In this document: positions 9,732 to 17,920 of the stretch, in pieces
Layout: every line of letters starts with the position of its first letter
How positions within the stretch are numbered: position 1 is the stretch's first letter
Assembly: GCA_902781655.1 (NCBI GenBank)
Contig: CACZJZ010000004.1
Span: 62,001 to 126,000 of the forward strand
Direction: 5' to 3'
Length of the DNA stretch: 64,000 bases
Source of the DNA: an uncultured Lachnospiraceae bacterium
Lineage (GTDB): Bacteria > Bacillota > Clostridia > Lachnospirales > Lachnospiraceae
Translations under genes and position numbers: made by a program
The notes under the pieces: model-generated
Seen by the model: only the letters and a program-made list of their open reading frames with translations
The model's database searches: none
Told to the model about the DNA's origin: nothing

Positions 9732-11870
9732 TCAACATCCCTTTTCCATACGCAGGGCCATCGTGGATGGAAGACCGGTCATCTGCCAGGAGAGCGTCAC
9801 CTGCGCCGTATCTCCCCGTCTGAGGCCGCCGAGGCGGCGCACCTTCTCCATGTTCCATTCCATAGCCGGATCCGCAGTCGTGAAGACAAGACAGCCGTCC
9901 GGATCCTTTCTTCCGTTGCAGGCCATGAGCTTTGCAAAATGCGGCAGCGGTCTTCCGCTGACCGCCATGCGCTCCGGAAGCACCAGGCAGGGACAGAGGG
10001 CCGGATCGACCCGGAGTCTTCTGACATCGCCTCCCACCGGAATGGCGATCTCAATCCTGCCCTCCTCCCCGTACACCTCATCTGAGAAGAAGGAATCCTG
10101 CTCTGAATATCCCCCGCCCCGGTCAAAATAAATCTGCACGCTGGTAAGCGAGCGCGCCTCCCTGCGCTTTGTCTTCTCTTTCCGTTCCGCCTCCCGGCGC
10201 AGCGCCGGGTCATCCCGGATGATCTGCTCCGGCACGATGACATCCGTGCCGAGCGTGGCGCGGAAGGCTGACAGGGAGATCCGGCCGCCCGACACCTCTC
10301 GCTGCAGCGCCGCCTCCGCTTCCCTGCCGCGCAGAAGATCCGCCTCCGTGATGCCGAGGCGGATACGGAGATCCTCTTTCCTGACCAGCTCCTCCCGCAT
10401 CGGGTCCGCGGGCAGATACACCGTGAGTGCGCGGAGCAGCAGCTCCTGCCCGCTCATCGGCTCCTCCCGCTCCCATTCATAGTCGATTGCCGTCCACTGC
10501 CCGGTCTGCTCATCGACCAAAATGTTGGCAAACGTCATATCCCGGTCCGAGGACGGATAGTCCGGTTTTGTTCCAACCAAATCCCGGTACCTCGACAACA
10601 GCGCGAAAAAGCCGTTCTGATCGCCCTCAGACAGCCGCTCGTCGAGCAGCGCCTCGAGCGGGCGGCCCTTCTCCATCGGGAACGACGCGGAGCCGTCCGG
10701 CAGGAGGCTGCAGCCGCAGATGGCTAGGCCGCTTCCCGCATAGCGCGTGCGGAGCCGCTCCGCAGCACCTGCCATCCGGCGCACATGCTCCGTCGCCTGG
10801 GCGCCCATCGGTTTCTTGACCACCAGGATCCCGCCGTCCCGCTCCACAAACTCCGTCATCACCCGGTAAGCCGGCGCCCGGTCGTTCGCGAACTTTGCGT
10901 ACGTCACCGGAAGCGGCGGGCCGATCACGGCCTCATAGGAATTGGCGAAGGTCGGAAACAGACCGTCCGCCGCGATCCCGTCCCAGGCCATCTTCTCATC
11001 AAACAGCAGCATCCGGTCCCGGTCGAAATTCCGGATGTTCTCCGTGAGCTCCGCGCCGCGCGGAAGCCGGCGGTCGGAATAGACCGCGGTCGGAAACTTG
11101 TAATCCGGATACGGATAGTAGAATGAAACCTGCCGCACACCGCAGTCCGCAAAGATCCGCTCGAGCGCCGGCCTGGAGAACGTCCTTACGCCGGCACTCC
11201 GCCTCTCATAATTCTCGACGCCCTCGAAGAACCGTCCCGTGTGATCCTCCCGGCACCCGGCAAAATACTTGAGTCCAAGCCGGTTTTCAATCGCGATCAC
11301 AAGCCTGCCGGTATCCGCCCGGCCCTCCTTCCAGCCCCGGAGGTGCGGCAGAATCCGCAGAAGCTCGGCCCGGAACGGATCGGGCGCATCGATGTAATGC
11401 TCAAAGTATTCAAAAACGCCGATGAGGAGTATGTAGTCGTAATCATCCGGAAGCTCCGGCTCCACATCGGCAAAATTTCCCACATGAATGGTGATATTGT
11501 CCTTGTCCCGGTTGCGGTATGCATTGATCAGGGAGCGCTGCCGCGAGAGATCCACACAGTCCACGGAACGCACCCGCGGCGCCAGACTTTCCGTGACCGC
11601 GCCGGGGCCCGCGCCGATCTCGAGCACCTTCTCCGTGCCGTCAAACGGGATCCAGCGGATGATATTGCCGCGCAGCGCCGACAGATGGTAGAGCGTAGGC
11701 CAGTCCCGCCGCTCCTCGATGACCTTCGCGTAGGAACCGGGTTTCTCCCTCCTGACGATCTCCAGAAGCTGCCCCTCTACCTCTCCGTCACAGTAATAAT
11801 CCCTGCCGGGATATTTAGAATAGTCGAGCGTCACCTTCCCGATCTTCTCCGTCTCCATCCTGTCCCCCAT
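9732..11870 (-). CDS. Methyltransferase fused to kinase-like domain (WbdD-like chain-capping candidate)
   Basis: 712 residues with at least three regions. Residues about 65-250 form a class I SAM-dependent methyltransferase with motif I VLEIGAGPG (82-90), the acidic VDCVDLSR and the LLIGVFEYFEH segment. Residues about 325-490 look like a protein-kinase/aminoglycoside-phosphotransferase fold: VVKKP (Lys 352/353), MEKGRPLEALL, catalytic-loop-like DMTFANILVD (444-453) and IDYEW (462-466, DFG position). A charged helix (555-575) leads to a beta-rich C-terminal domain (VQIYFDRGGGYSEQDS onward). This order parallels WbdD of E. coli O8/O9a, which phosphorylates and methylates the non-reducing end to stop chain growth. 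The gene sits next to Wzt with a C-terminal domain, as in those loci. Function is inference; the kinase part is divergent. An alternative start is ATG at 11858. Confidence 0.8.
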   Translation of the reverse strand: MGDRMETEKIGKVTLDYSKYPGRDYYCDGEVEGQLLEIVRREKPGSYAKVIEERRDWPTLYHLSALRGNIIRWIPFDGTEKVLEIGAGPGAVTESLAPRVRSVDCVDLSRQRSLINAYRNRDKDNITIHVGNFADVEPELPDDYDYILLIGVFEYFEHYIDAPDPFRAELLRILPHLRGWKEGRADTGRLVIAIENRLGLKYFAGCREDHTGRFFEGVENYERRSAGVRTFSRPALERIFADCGVRQVSFYYPYPDYKFPTAVYSDRRLPRGAELTENIRNFDRDRMLLFDEKMAWDGIAADGLFPTFANSYEAVIGPPLPVTYAKFANDRAPAYRVMTEFVERDGGILVVKKPMGAQATEHVRRMAGAAERLRTRYAGSGLAICGCSLLPDGSASFPMEKGRPLEALLDERLSEGDQNGFFALLSRYRDLVGTKPDYPSSDRDMTFANILVDEQTGQWTAIDYEWEREEPMSGQELLLRALTVYLPADPMREELVRKEDLRIRLGITEADLLRGREAEAALQREVSGGRISLSAFRATLGTDVIVPEQIIRDDPALRREAERKEKTKRREARSLTSVQIYFDRGGGYSEQDSFFSDEVYGEEGRIEIAIPVGGDVRRLRVDPALCPCLVLPERMAVSGRPLPHFAKLMACNGRKDPDGCLVFTTADPAMEWNMEKVRRLGGLRRGDTAQVTLSWQMTGLPSTMALRMEKGC

Positions 11871-11885
11871 GCCGAATAATCTGTT

Positions 11886-13313
11886 CTATTCCTGTTCCGC
11901 GTCCGTCACCGTGACACGCGAGTTCATGTCATAATATCCCACTGTATTCTTGTCCGACACCACCGTCAGATTGCACACATCATACAGTCTGTGATACACA
12001 GTGAAGTTTTCCTTCTCGTAGCCCGTCACGCCGAGCGAGATGAGATACTCGCCGCCCTGCAGATCAATCCGCTGGGTGAACGTGATGTCCTTCACCTCTC
12101 CGGCCTTCACCGGCTCGAGAAACGCCTTTTCAAACATGGTGTTCGTGCCGCAGATCTCGACGCCGTACACATTCCGGATGGTGAACGCGAAGATCGGCGC
12201 CGCAATGTCCGTCCGGATGCGTACACGCATATGCACCGTACAGGCCGATCCCTTCATGATCGTATTCGAGCGCCGCCCCGCGGCATCCGTGATGTAATAG
12301 TCCGTGATCTCCGCCTTGCGTGAGCCGTACTCGAGCGTATCTGCGTTTCTCCCGCTTTCTGCTGCCGCGCCGTCCGTTCCGCTCGTCTCCGCTCCCTCGG
12401 CGTTCACCTGCATGCGCTCCTCGGCCGCCTTCTCCGCCGCCCGCGCGCGCACCGCGGAGTCGCCCTTGATTTTGGCATCCGCCTCGTCCGCTCTGGCCGC
12501 CGCGACCTGCATGATCTCATCGTACTGCACCGGTCCGGCGCCGGTCGTGCGGTGCTTCTCCGGATCGTACTGGCCCACCAGCACCTGCTTGTAGATGTCA
12601 ATCATCTCCTTGGGAGATCCCTCCCCCAGCTTGACGCCCTGATTCAGCAGAACAACCCGGTCGCAGTACTTGCTGATATTGGAGAGATCGTGGGAGACAA
12701 AGAGCACGGTCTTACCCTGCTTCTTGAATTCATCGAACTTGTGGTAGCACTTTGCCTGGAAGAAGACGTCTCCCACCGAGAGCGCTTCATCCACGATCAG
12801 TATCTCCGGCTCGATGTTGATCGCCACAGCGAAGGCGAGCCGCATGAACATGCCCGAGGAATACGTCCTGACCGGCTGATAGACATACTCTCCGATATCG
12901 GCAAAATCCAGGATGGCGTCGATCTTCTCCGCGATTTCCTTCTCCGAGAAGCCGATCATCGTGCCGTTCAGATAGATATTCTCAATGCCATTGTACTCCA
13001 TGTTGAAGCCCGCGCCGAGCTCGAGAAGCGCCGAAATTCGGCCGCGGACCTCCACATCGCCGCTCGTCGGATTGAGCACGCCGGTGATAATCTTCAGAAT
13101 GGTAGATTTGCCGGATCCGTTCGTGCCGATGATGCCGACCGTCTCTCCCCGGTACACTGTCATGCTGACATCCTGCAGCGCCATATGCTCCGTGTAGTGC
13201 GCGCCAGGCAGCCCAAGCGCATCCGCCACGCGGTCGCGGTTATGCCGGTATAGCTTATACCGTTTATTCAGATGAGAGACCCGAATCGCGATATCCCGAT
13301 CTTGTTCTTCCAT
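11886..13313 (-). CDS. wzt: ABC transporter ATP-binding protein with C-terminal carbohydrate-binding domain (Wzt-type)
   Basis: ATPase of a polysaccharide exporter. Of 475 residues, the first 250 form the nucleotide-binding domain: Walker A GTNGSGKST (63-71), signature YSSGM (151-155), Walker B ILIVDE (171-176) and H-loop VSHD (206-209). A low-complexity Ala/Glu-rich linker (about 260-328) joins it to a C-terminal beta-sandwich (about 330-475; ITDYYITDAAGR, FAFTIRNVYGVEI, GGEYLISLGV, YHRLYD) matching the Wzt C-terminal domain, which in E. coli O8/O9a binds the capped end of the chain before export. Simple TagH-type teichoic-acid ATPases lack this particular domain. It is 93 bases downstream of the permease and 15 bases upstream of the methyltransferase-kinase. 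Confidence 0.92.
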   Translation of the reverse strand: MEEQDRDIAIRVSHLNKRYKLYRHNRDRVADALGLPGAHYTEHMALQDVSMTVYRGETVGIIGTNGSGKSTILKIITGVLNPTSGDVEVRGRISALLELGAGFNMEYNGIENIYLNGTMIGFSEKEIAEKIDAILDFADIGEYVYQPVRTYSSGMFMRLAFAVAINIEPEILIVDEALSVGDVFFQAKCYHKFDEFKKQGKTVLFVSHDLSNISKYCDRVVLLNQGVKLGEGSPKEMIDIYKQVLVGQYDPEKHRTTGAGPVQYDEIMQVAAARADEADAKIKGDSAVRARAAEKAAEERMQVNAEGAETSGTDGAAAESGRNADTLEYGSRKAEITDYYITDAAGRRSNTIMKGSACTVHMRVRIRTDIAAPIFAFTIRNVYGVEICGTNTMFEKAFLEPVKAGEVKDITFTQRIDLQGGEYLISLGVTGYEKENFTVYHRLYDVCNLTVVSDKNTVGYYDMNSRVTVTDAEQE

Positions 13314-13406
13314 GCTTATCTGTGTGCCTTTCTGCGGACGGCATCCAAAAGTGACCGGTCCGCTTCCCTGGCAAGCTTATCCCTGTGCCGCATTTTGCGG
13401 ACTCTA

Positions 13407-14447
13407 TCACAGCACATCCGCAAAGCCCACCTTCAATTTCTTGAAAATCAGCGATCCGATGCAGAACACCAGGACAGTGAGAATCCAGAAATATGTGGAG
13501 GAATAAAAATGGAACCAGAACCACTGGTGCTCGAAAATCGCGTTCCGGTATCCGTTTACGATGTAGGTCATCGGATTCATCTTCACCAGAATCATGACCC
13601 TGCGGCCGTCCAGTCTGGTGATGTCCCACAGAATCGGCGTCGCCCACATGCCCACCTGGAGCAGAATGCTGATGATCTGCTGCAGATCGCGGAAATAGAC
13701 CGTGATCGCACAGGTCGCGTAACACACGCCCAGCACGAAAATAAACTCGGCAAACGTGTAGTAGATCAGCTGAATCCAGTAGATGGACGGCTGATATCCG
13801 GCCGCCATCGTAATCACGAGCAGCACGCCGGTAAAGAAAAGATGCGTGAACAGCGCCGCGATGATCTTGATGATCGGCAGCACACTGATTTTGAACACTA
13901 CCTTTTTGACCAGGTAATTGTACTCCAGCAGGGAGCAGGTCCCGGAGTTCAGCGCGTCCGAGAAGAAAAACCACGGCACAAGCCCTGCCGTCAGAAACAC
14001 GACATACGGAAGCTCCTCGCCGCTCGCCAGCGCCATCGTGTGCTGCCCGAAGATCTTGTCAAACACGATCCAGTACATGATGACCGTGACGACCGGCGGC
14101 ACCATCGCCCAGACGGCGCCAAAAAAAGATCCGGCATATCGTTTGCGGAAGTCATTCTTCGCAAGCCGCCAGATCAGGCGCCGGCTCAGCCACAGTTCCT
14201 TCGGCAGAACCAGCAGTTTATCATACGTCCCGAAGATCAGCAGCACGCCCGTGACGAGCAGCAGATAGCCGCAGATCTTCTTGAGCCGCACTGTGCCCGG
14301 GTCGTCCAGCGGATTATTGTGCATCCAGATCACGATTCCGATCACACAGGCCGCCGCCAGAACAATCCCGAGAATGATCGATTTTTGCCTGCGCTGTCTG
14401 TCCGACAGCTGAACCTTTTTATTCAACCGTGATTCCCCGCTCCGCAC
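13407..14447 (-). CDS. wzm: Polysaccharide ABC transporter permease (Wzm/TagG-type)
   Basis: Membrane subunit that exports lipid-linked polysaccharide with the Wzt ATPase. 346 residues. The ABC-2 permease core begins around residue 95 with LAKNDFRKRYAGSFFGAVWAMVPP, a conserved entry motif of this family, followed by six hydrophobic segments and the WATPILWD and NPMTYIVNGYRN blocks. Before the core are two additional hydrophobic helices (IILGIVLAAACVIGIVIW and CGYLLLVTGVLLIFG) that common Wzm/TagG proteins of about 260 residues do not have. The listed start is GTG at 14447, overlapping rfbC by 29 bases with GGGAG four bases upstream; TTG at 14426 after GGGGAA is an alternative. Confidence 0.9.
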   Translation of the reverse strand: MRSGESRLNKKVQLSDRQRRQKSIILGIVLAAACVIGIVIWMHNNPLDDPGTVRLKKICGYLLLVTGVLLIFGTYDKLLVLPKELWLSRRLIWRLAKNDFRKRYAGSFFGAVWAMVPPVVTVIMYWIVFDKIFGQHTMALASGEELPYVVFLTAGLVPWFFFSDALNSGTCSLLEYNYLVKKVVFKISVLPIIKIIAALFTHLFFTGVLLVITMAAGYQPSIYWIQLIYYTFAEFIFVLGVCYATCAITVYFRDLQQIISILLQVGMWATPILWDITRLDGRRVMILVKMNPMTYIVNGYRNAIFEHQWFWFHFYSSTYFWILTVLVFCIGSLIFKKLKVGFADVL

Positions 14448-14994
14448 AGTACTCCCGGAAGCCCGGATGCACCTTGTCCTTGTCGGACAGAATCAGCTCC
14501 ACTCCGTCCTGCAGAGGCCACTCCACATGAATGTCCGGATCGTTCCACATCAGACCGCCCTCGTCGTTCGGATGATAGAAGTCCGTCACCTTATAGCAGA
14601 ACTCGGCCTCCTCCGAGAGCACCAGGAACCCGTGTGCAAAATTCTTGGGGATGAAGAACTGCTTCTTGTTCTCCGCGGAGAGCACCACGCCGAACGCTTT
14701 GCCGAAGGTCGGACTGCCCTTCCGCAGATCAACTGCTACATCGTACACCTCGCCGTTCACGACGCGGACCAGCTTGTCCTGCGGATAGTGAATCTGGAAG
14801 TGCAGCCCGCGCAGCACGCCGCGCCGGCTGGCCGACTGGTTGTCCTGCACGAAGGTACAGTCGATCCCCGCCGCCTTGAAATCATTGTAGTTGTACGTCT
14901 CCATGAAATATCCGCGGGCATCCGGAAACACCTTCGGTGTGATGACCTTCAGTCCCTCAATCCCGCCGCAGTTCTCTACCTGAATCTGTCCCAT
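14419..14994 (-). CDS. rfbC: dTDP-4-dehydrorhamnose 3,5-epimerase
   Basis: Third enzyme of dTDP-L-rhamnose synthesis, epimerising C3 and C5 of dTDP-4-keto-6-deoxyglucose. 191 residues, normal family length. The cupin fold motifs are present: ARGYFMETYNYNDF, QDNQSASRRGVLRGLHFQ, VYDVAVDLRKGSPTFG and FIPKNFAHGFLVLS (with the conserved His). ATG at 14994 is preceded by GAGGAGCAA. It is followed, with an overlap, by the exporter permease, tying rhamnose supply to this polymer. The preceding 114-base gap to rfbA holds only GC-rich inverted sequence. Confidence 0.95.
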   Translation of the reverse strand: MGQIQVENCGGIEGLKVITPKVFPDARGYFMETYNYNDFKAAGIDCTFVQDNQSASRRGVLRGLHFQIHYPQDKLVRVVNGEVYDVAVDLRKGSPTFGKAFGVVLSAENKKQFFIPKNFAHGFLVLSEEAEFCYKVTDFYHPNDEGGLMWNDPDIHVEWPLQDGVELILSDKDKVHPGFREYCAERGITVE

Positions 14995-15108
14995 TTGCTC
15001 CTCTTACGCTCCATGCCGCCCTGACGCGGCGTCTTCGGAGCAGCGGCGGTGCCTGCGCCGCGATTGCTCCGATTCCAGTCAGTCCGTTCGTCGTACACTC
15101 CGTTCGCC

Positions 15109-15978
15109 TTACAGACCGTTCGCCACATCGACGAGATACCGGCCGTAATTCGTCTTCTGCAGCGGTTCCGCCAGCTTCAGAAGCTGCTCCCGGTCAATAA
15201 AGCCCTTCTTGTAGGCGATCTCCTCGATGCAGGAAATATACAGTCCCTGCCGCTTCTCAAAGGCCGCGACAAAATCCGCGGCGTCGAGCAGCATGTCCGG
15301 ATTTCCGGTGTCGAGCCACGCGAAGCCGCGTCCCAGCGTCTCCACATGCAGATCACCGCGCTCCAGGTACGCGTTGTTGATGCTCGTAATCTCGATTTCA
15401 CCGCGGGCGCTCGGCTTCACCTCCGCCGCGATATCCACCACATCATTGTCGTAGAAATACAGCCCCGGCACAGCATAATTGCTCTTCGGATGCTCCGGCT
15501 TCTCCTCGATCGATTTCGCGATGCCGTTTTCGTCAAACTCCACGACACCGTACTCCCGCGGATCCTTGACGTAATACCCGAAGATCGTCGCGCCCTTCTC
15601 CCGGGCTGCCGCGCGCATCAGCACCTTTGTGAAGCTCTGCCCGTAGAAGATATTGTCCCCCAGCACCAGCGCACAGGAGTCCCCTCCGATAAACCTCCGG
15701 CCGATCACAAAGGCATCCGCCAGACCCCTCGGCTTATCCTGCACCTGATAGGTAAAGGAGAGTCCGAGCTGCTCCCCGGTGCCGAACAGCTCCTCAAACA
15801 CCGGAAGATCCCGCGGCGTCGAAATAATCAGAATGTCCCGGATGCCTGCCAGCATCAGCGTGGACAGCGGATAATAGATCATCGGCTTGTCATACACCGG
15901 CATGATCTGCTTCGAGACGGCCTTCGTCAGCGGATAAAGCCGCGATCCTGTGCCGCCTGCCAGAATAATTCCTTTCAT
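15109..15978 (-). CDS. rfbA: Glucose-1-phosphate thymidylyltransferase
   Basis: First enzyme of the dTDP-rhamnose pathway: dTTP plus glucose-1-phosphate gives dTDP-glucose. 289 residues, full length. It starts with the nucleotidyltransferase signature [16 protein letters not shown], then [45 protein letters not shown] and [13 protein letters not shown] at 15978 is preceded by GAGGGGAAAG. It is encoded 39 bases after rfbB. Confidence 0.96.
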   Translation of the reverse strand: MKGIILAGGTGSRLYPLTKAVSKQIMPVYDKPMIYYPLSTLMLAGIRDILIISTPRDLPVFEELFGTGEQLGLSFTYQVQDKPRGLADAFVIGRRFIGGDSCALVLGDNIFYGQSFTKVLMRAAAREKGATIFGYYVKDPREYGVVEFDENGIAKSIEEKPEHPKSNYAVPGLYFYDNDVVDIAAEVKPSARGEIEITSINNAYLERGDLHVETLGRGFAWLDTGNPDMLLDAADFVAAFEKRQGLYISCIEEIAYKKGFIDREQLLKLAEPLQKTNYGRYLVDVANGL

Positions 15979-16017
15979 ATCTTTCCCCTCGTGCCATGTC
16001 CGGCAGTGTCCCGCCGC

Positions 16018-17136
16018 TCACTTCGACTCCGCCGCACCGCGATCTCCGTACATCTTCTCATAATACTTCATGTACGCGCCGTTTGTGATATGCTCCATCC
16101 AGTCCATGTGGTCAAAATACCAGGTGATCGTCTTCCGGATCCCCTCCCGGAACATCGTCTCCGGCTCCCAGCCGAGATCGCGCCTGATTTTGTCAGGGGC
16201 TATGGCATACCGCCGGTCGTGTCCCTTGCGGTCCTCCACATACGTGATGAGATCCTCGCTCACATTCGCCTTGCGCGGGTCCGTGTCCGGCAGTTCCTCC
16301 CGGAGCACCTCGATGATCGTCTTCACGATTTCGATATTCCGCTTCTCATTGTGACCGCCGACATTGTACGTCTCGAAAAGCGGCGCCTTGTGAATGACCA
16401 GATCGATCGCCCGGCAGTGGTCCTCCACATAAAGCCAGTCGCGCACATTCATACCATCCCCATAGACCGGGAGCTTCCTCCCGTTCAGCGCATTATTGAT
16501 CATGAGCGGGATCAGCTTCTCCGGGAACTGATAAGGCCCGTAGTTATTGGAGCAGTTCGTGATATTCGCCGGGAAATGGTAGGTGTCCATATACGCCTTC
16601 ACCAGGAAATCCGAGCTTGCCTTCGAGGCAGAGTAGGGGCTGTGCGGCGCATATGGCGTCGTCTCATAAAAGAACGCGTCCGGATCATCCGGAAGCGAGC
16701 CGTACACCTCGTCCGTCGAGACGTGCAGGAACCGCTTCCCCGGCTTGTAGTTGCCGAGCGGATCCGGCCCGTCCGGAAGACTCCAGGCCTCCTTCGCGCA
16801 GTTCAGCATATTCGCCGTGCCGAGCACATTGGTCCGGACGAACAGCTCAGGTTCCAGAATGGAGCGGTCCACATGGGACTCCGCGGCAAAATGCACGACG
16901 ACATCGACGTCATTCTCCGCGAACACCCTGCGGATCGCATCCTTGTCGCAGACATCCGCCTTCACAAAGGTGTAGTTCGGCAGATTCTCCACCGAAGCCA
17001 GGTTTTCCGGATTGCCGGCGTATGTCAGCGCATCCACGTTGATAATCCGGATATCGTCTCCGTAGGTCCGGAACATATGGTGGATGAAGTTGCTGCCGAT
17101 AAAGCCGCAGCCTCCCGTCACTAGATAAGTTCTCAT
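16018..17136 (-). CDS. rfbB: dTDP-glucose 4,6-dehydratase
   Basis: Second enzyme of the dTDP-rhamnose pathway, an extended short-chain dehydrogenase. About 372 residues: Rossmann motif VTGGCGFIGSNF at the N-terminus, HFAAESHVDRSI, ST-DE-Y catalytic elements (HVSTDEVYGSL and the YSASKAS Tyr-Lys pair), NNYGPYQFPEKLIP, and the dTDP-binding C-terminal part. The frame is open upstream to 17721, but that extension has no family similarity. GGAGG lies five bases before ATG 17136 (two bases before the adjacent ATG at 17139), fixing the start. It is the first gene of the polysaccharide operon. No rfbD reductase is found in the window. Confidence 0.95.
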   Translation of the reverse strand: MRTYLVTGGCGFIGSNFIHHMFRTYGDDIRIINVDALTYAGNPENLASVENLPNYTFVKADVCDKDAIRRVFAENDVDVVVHFAAESHVDRSILEPELFVRTNVLGTANMLNCAKEAWSLPDGPDPLGNYKPGKRFLHVSTDEVYGSLPDDPDAFFYETTPYAPHSPYSASKASSDFLVKAYMDTYHFPANITNCSNNYGPYQFPEKLIPLMINNALNGRKLPVYGDGMNVRDWLYVEDHCRAIDLVIHKAPLFETYNVGGHNEKRNIEIVKTIIEVLREELPDTDPRKANVSEDLITYVEDRKGHDRRYAIAPDKIRRDLGWEPETMFREGIRKTITWYFDHMDWMEHITNGAYMKYYEKMYGDRGAAESK

Positions 17137-17233
17137 CATTTCCTCCAGAAATACCGACCGCCGCGGCAATGTCGCATCTGAATATTCTGCCGCATGCGGG
17201 GTATAATTTTGCGAACTAAGAATATCATAAAAT

Positions 17234-17265
17234 ATGGCATTCTGCATCATACAGCAGAATGCCAT
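17234..17265 (-). terminator. Intrinsic terminator after rhomboid gene
   Basis: Perfect 12-bp arms (17234-17245 and 17254-17265) with an eight-base loop, followed on the minus strand by ATTTTAT. It lies 24 bases beyond the rhomboid stop and separates it from the rfb operon. No clear sigma-70 promoter could be assigned in the remaining 95 bases before rfbB. Confidence 0.8.
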
Positions 17266-17288
17266 CCGTCTGTTCCCCGTCCCCGCCG

Positions 17289-17873
17289 TCAGAGCCCGCC
17301 GATCGCGCTGAGGAAAAGCAGCGACAGAACCGTGCCAGTCGCCAGCCCGCCGGTGTGCGCCGTCATGTTGACGGACCGGTTCTGAATGCCATACGCTGCA
17401 TTCAGCGCCAGCATGATCAGAATGTTGCGCACCGATACCATCGGGCGGAATCGCGGCAGCAGCGCCATCGCCACATACAGGCCCATAAGTCCGAAAATCG
17501 CGCCGGACGCGCCGGCGGATAACGTATCCTTCCCCGCATGCAGATCGAGAAGCACCGTGCACAGATTGCCGGCAAACCCGGATATCAGATACAGCGTCAG
17601 CATCCTGCCAGGACCCAGCAGCTGCTCCGCCGAACGTCCCAGCAGATACAGCGAGATCATATTCGACAAAATGTGCATCGCGCCAAAATGAACAAACATC
17701 GCGGTGAAAAGGCGCCACCACTGATGCCGCACCGTCACAGCCGACGTCAGCTGCGCGCCGAACCGCATCGCGACCGACGACTTCATGGATCCGCCTGCCA
17801 TCTCTTCCAGCAGGAAAACCGCGATATTAATCAGAATCAGGGCATTTGTGACTGTCATCCTGCTTCCCCGCAT
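17289..17873 (-). CDS. Rhomboid-family intramembrane serine protease
   Basis: Polytopic membrane protease of 194 residues. The catalytic serine lies in GASGAIFG (Ser123) and the catalytic histidine in MTAHTGG (His173). The oxyanion-side HxxxN motif is HILSN (His67, Asn71) in the segment FVHFGAMHILSNM. Hydrophobic segments flank these. ATG at 17873 is chosen over the longer frame start at 17924 because AGGAGGT is nine bases upstream. It starts 48 bases after the end of the GH25 gene and is followed by a terminator, so the two genes probably share a transcript. Substrate unknown; see the finding on the neighbouring anchored lysozyme. Confidence 0.9.
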   Translation of the reverse strand: MRGSRMTVTNALILINIAVFLLEEMAGGSMKSSVAMRFGAQLTSAVTVRHQWWRLFTAMFVHFGAMHILSNMISLYLLGRSAEQLLGPGRMLTLYLISGFAGNLCTVLLDLHAGKDTLSAGASGAIFGLMGLYVAMALLPRFRPMVSVRNILIMLALNAAYGIQNRSVNMTAHTGGLATGTVLSLLFLSAIGGL

Positions 17874-17920
17874 CAAGCTTGTACCTCCTGTGATCTCAGT
17901 GAGAAAACGCAAATCCGTCG

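Noticed and set aside
7387-10131. 914-codon plus-strand open frame
   Set aside because: Antisense to three well-supported glycosyltransferase and methyltransferase genes; composition typical of a shadow frame.
15049-17124. 691-codon plus-strand open frame
   Set aside because: Antisense to rfbA and rfbB, which have full motifs.
17137-17721. N-terminal extension of rfbB
   Set aside because: Open by chance through the terminator and the rhomboid gene; the strong ribosome site and Rossmann motif fix the start at 17136/17139.
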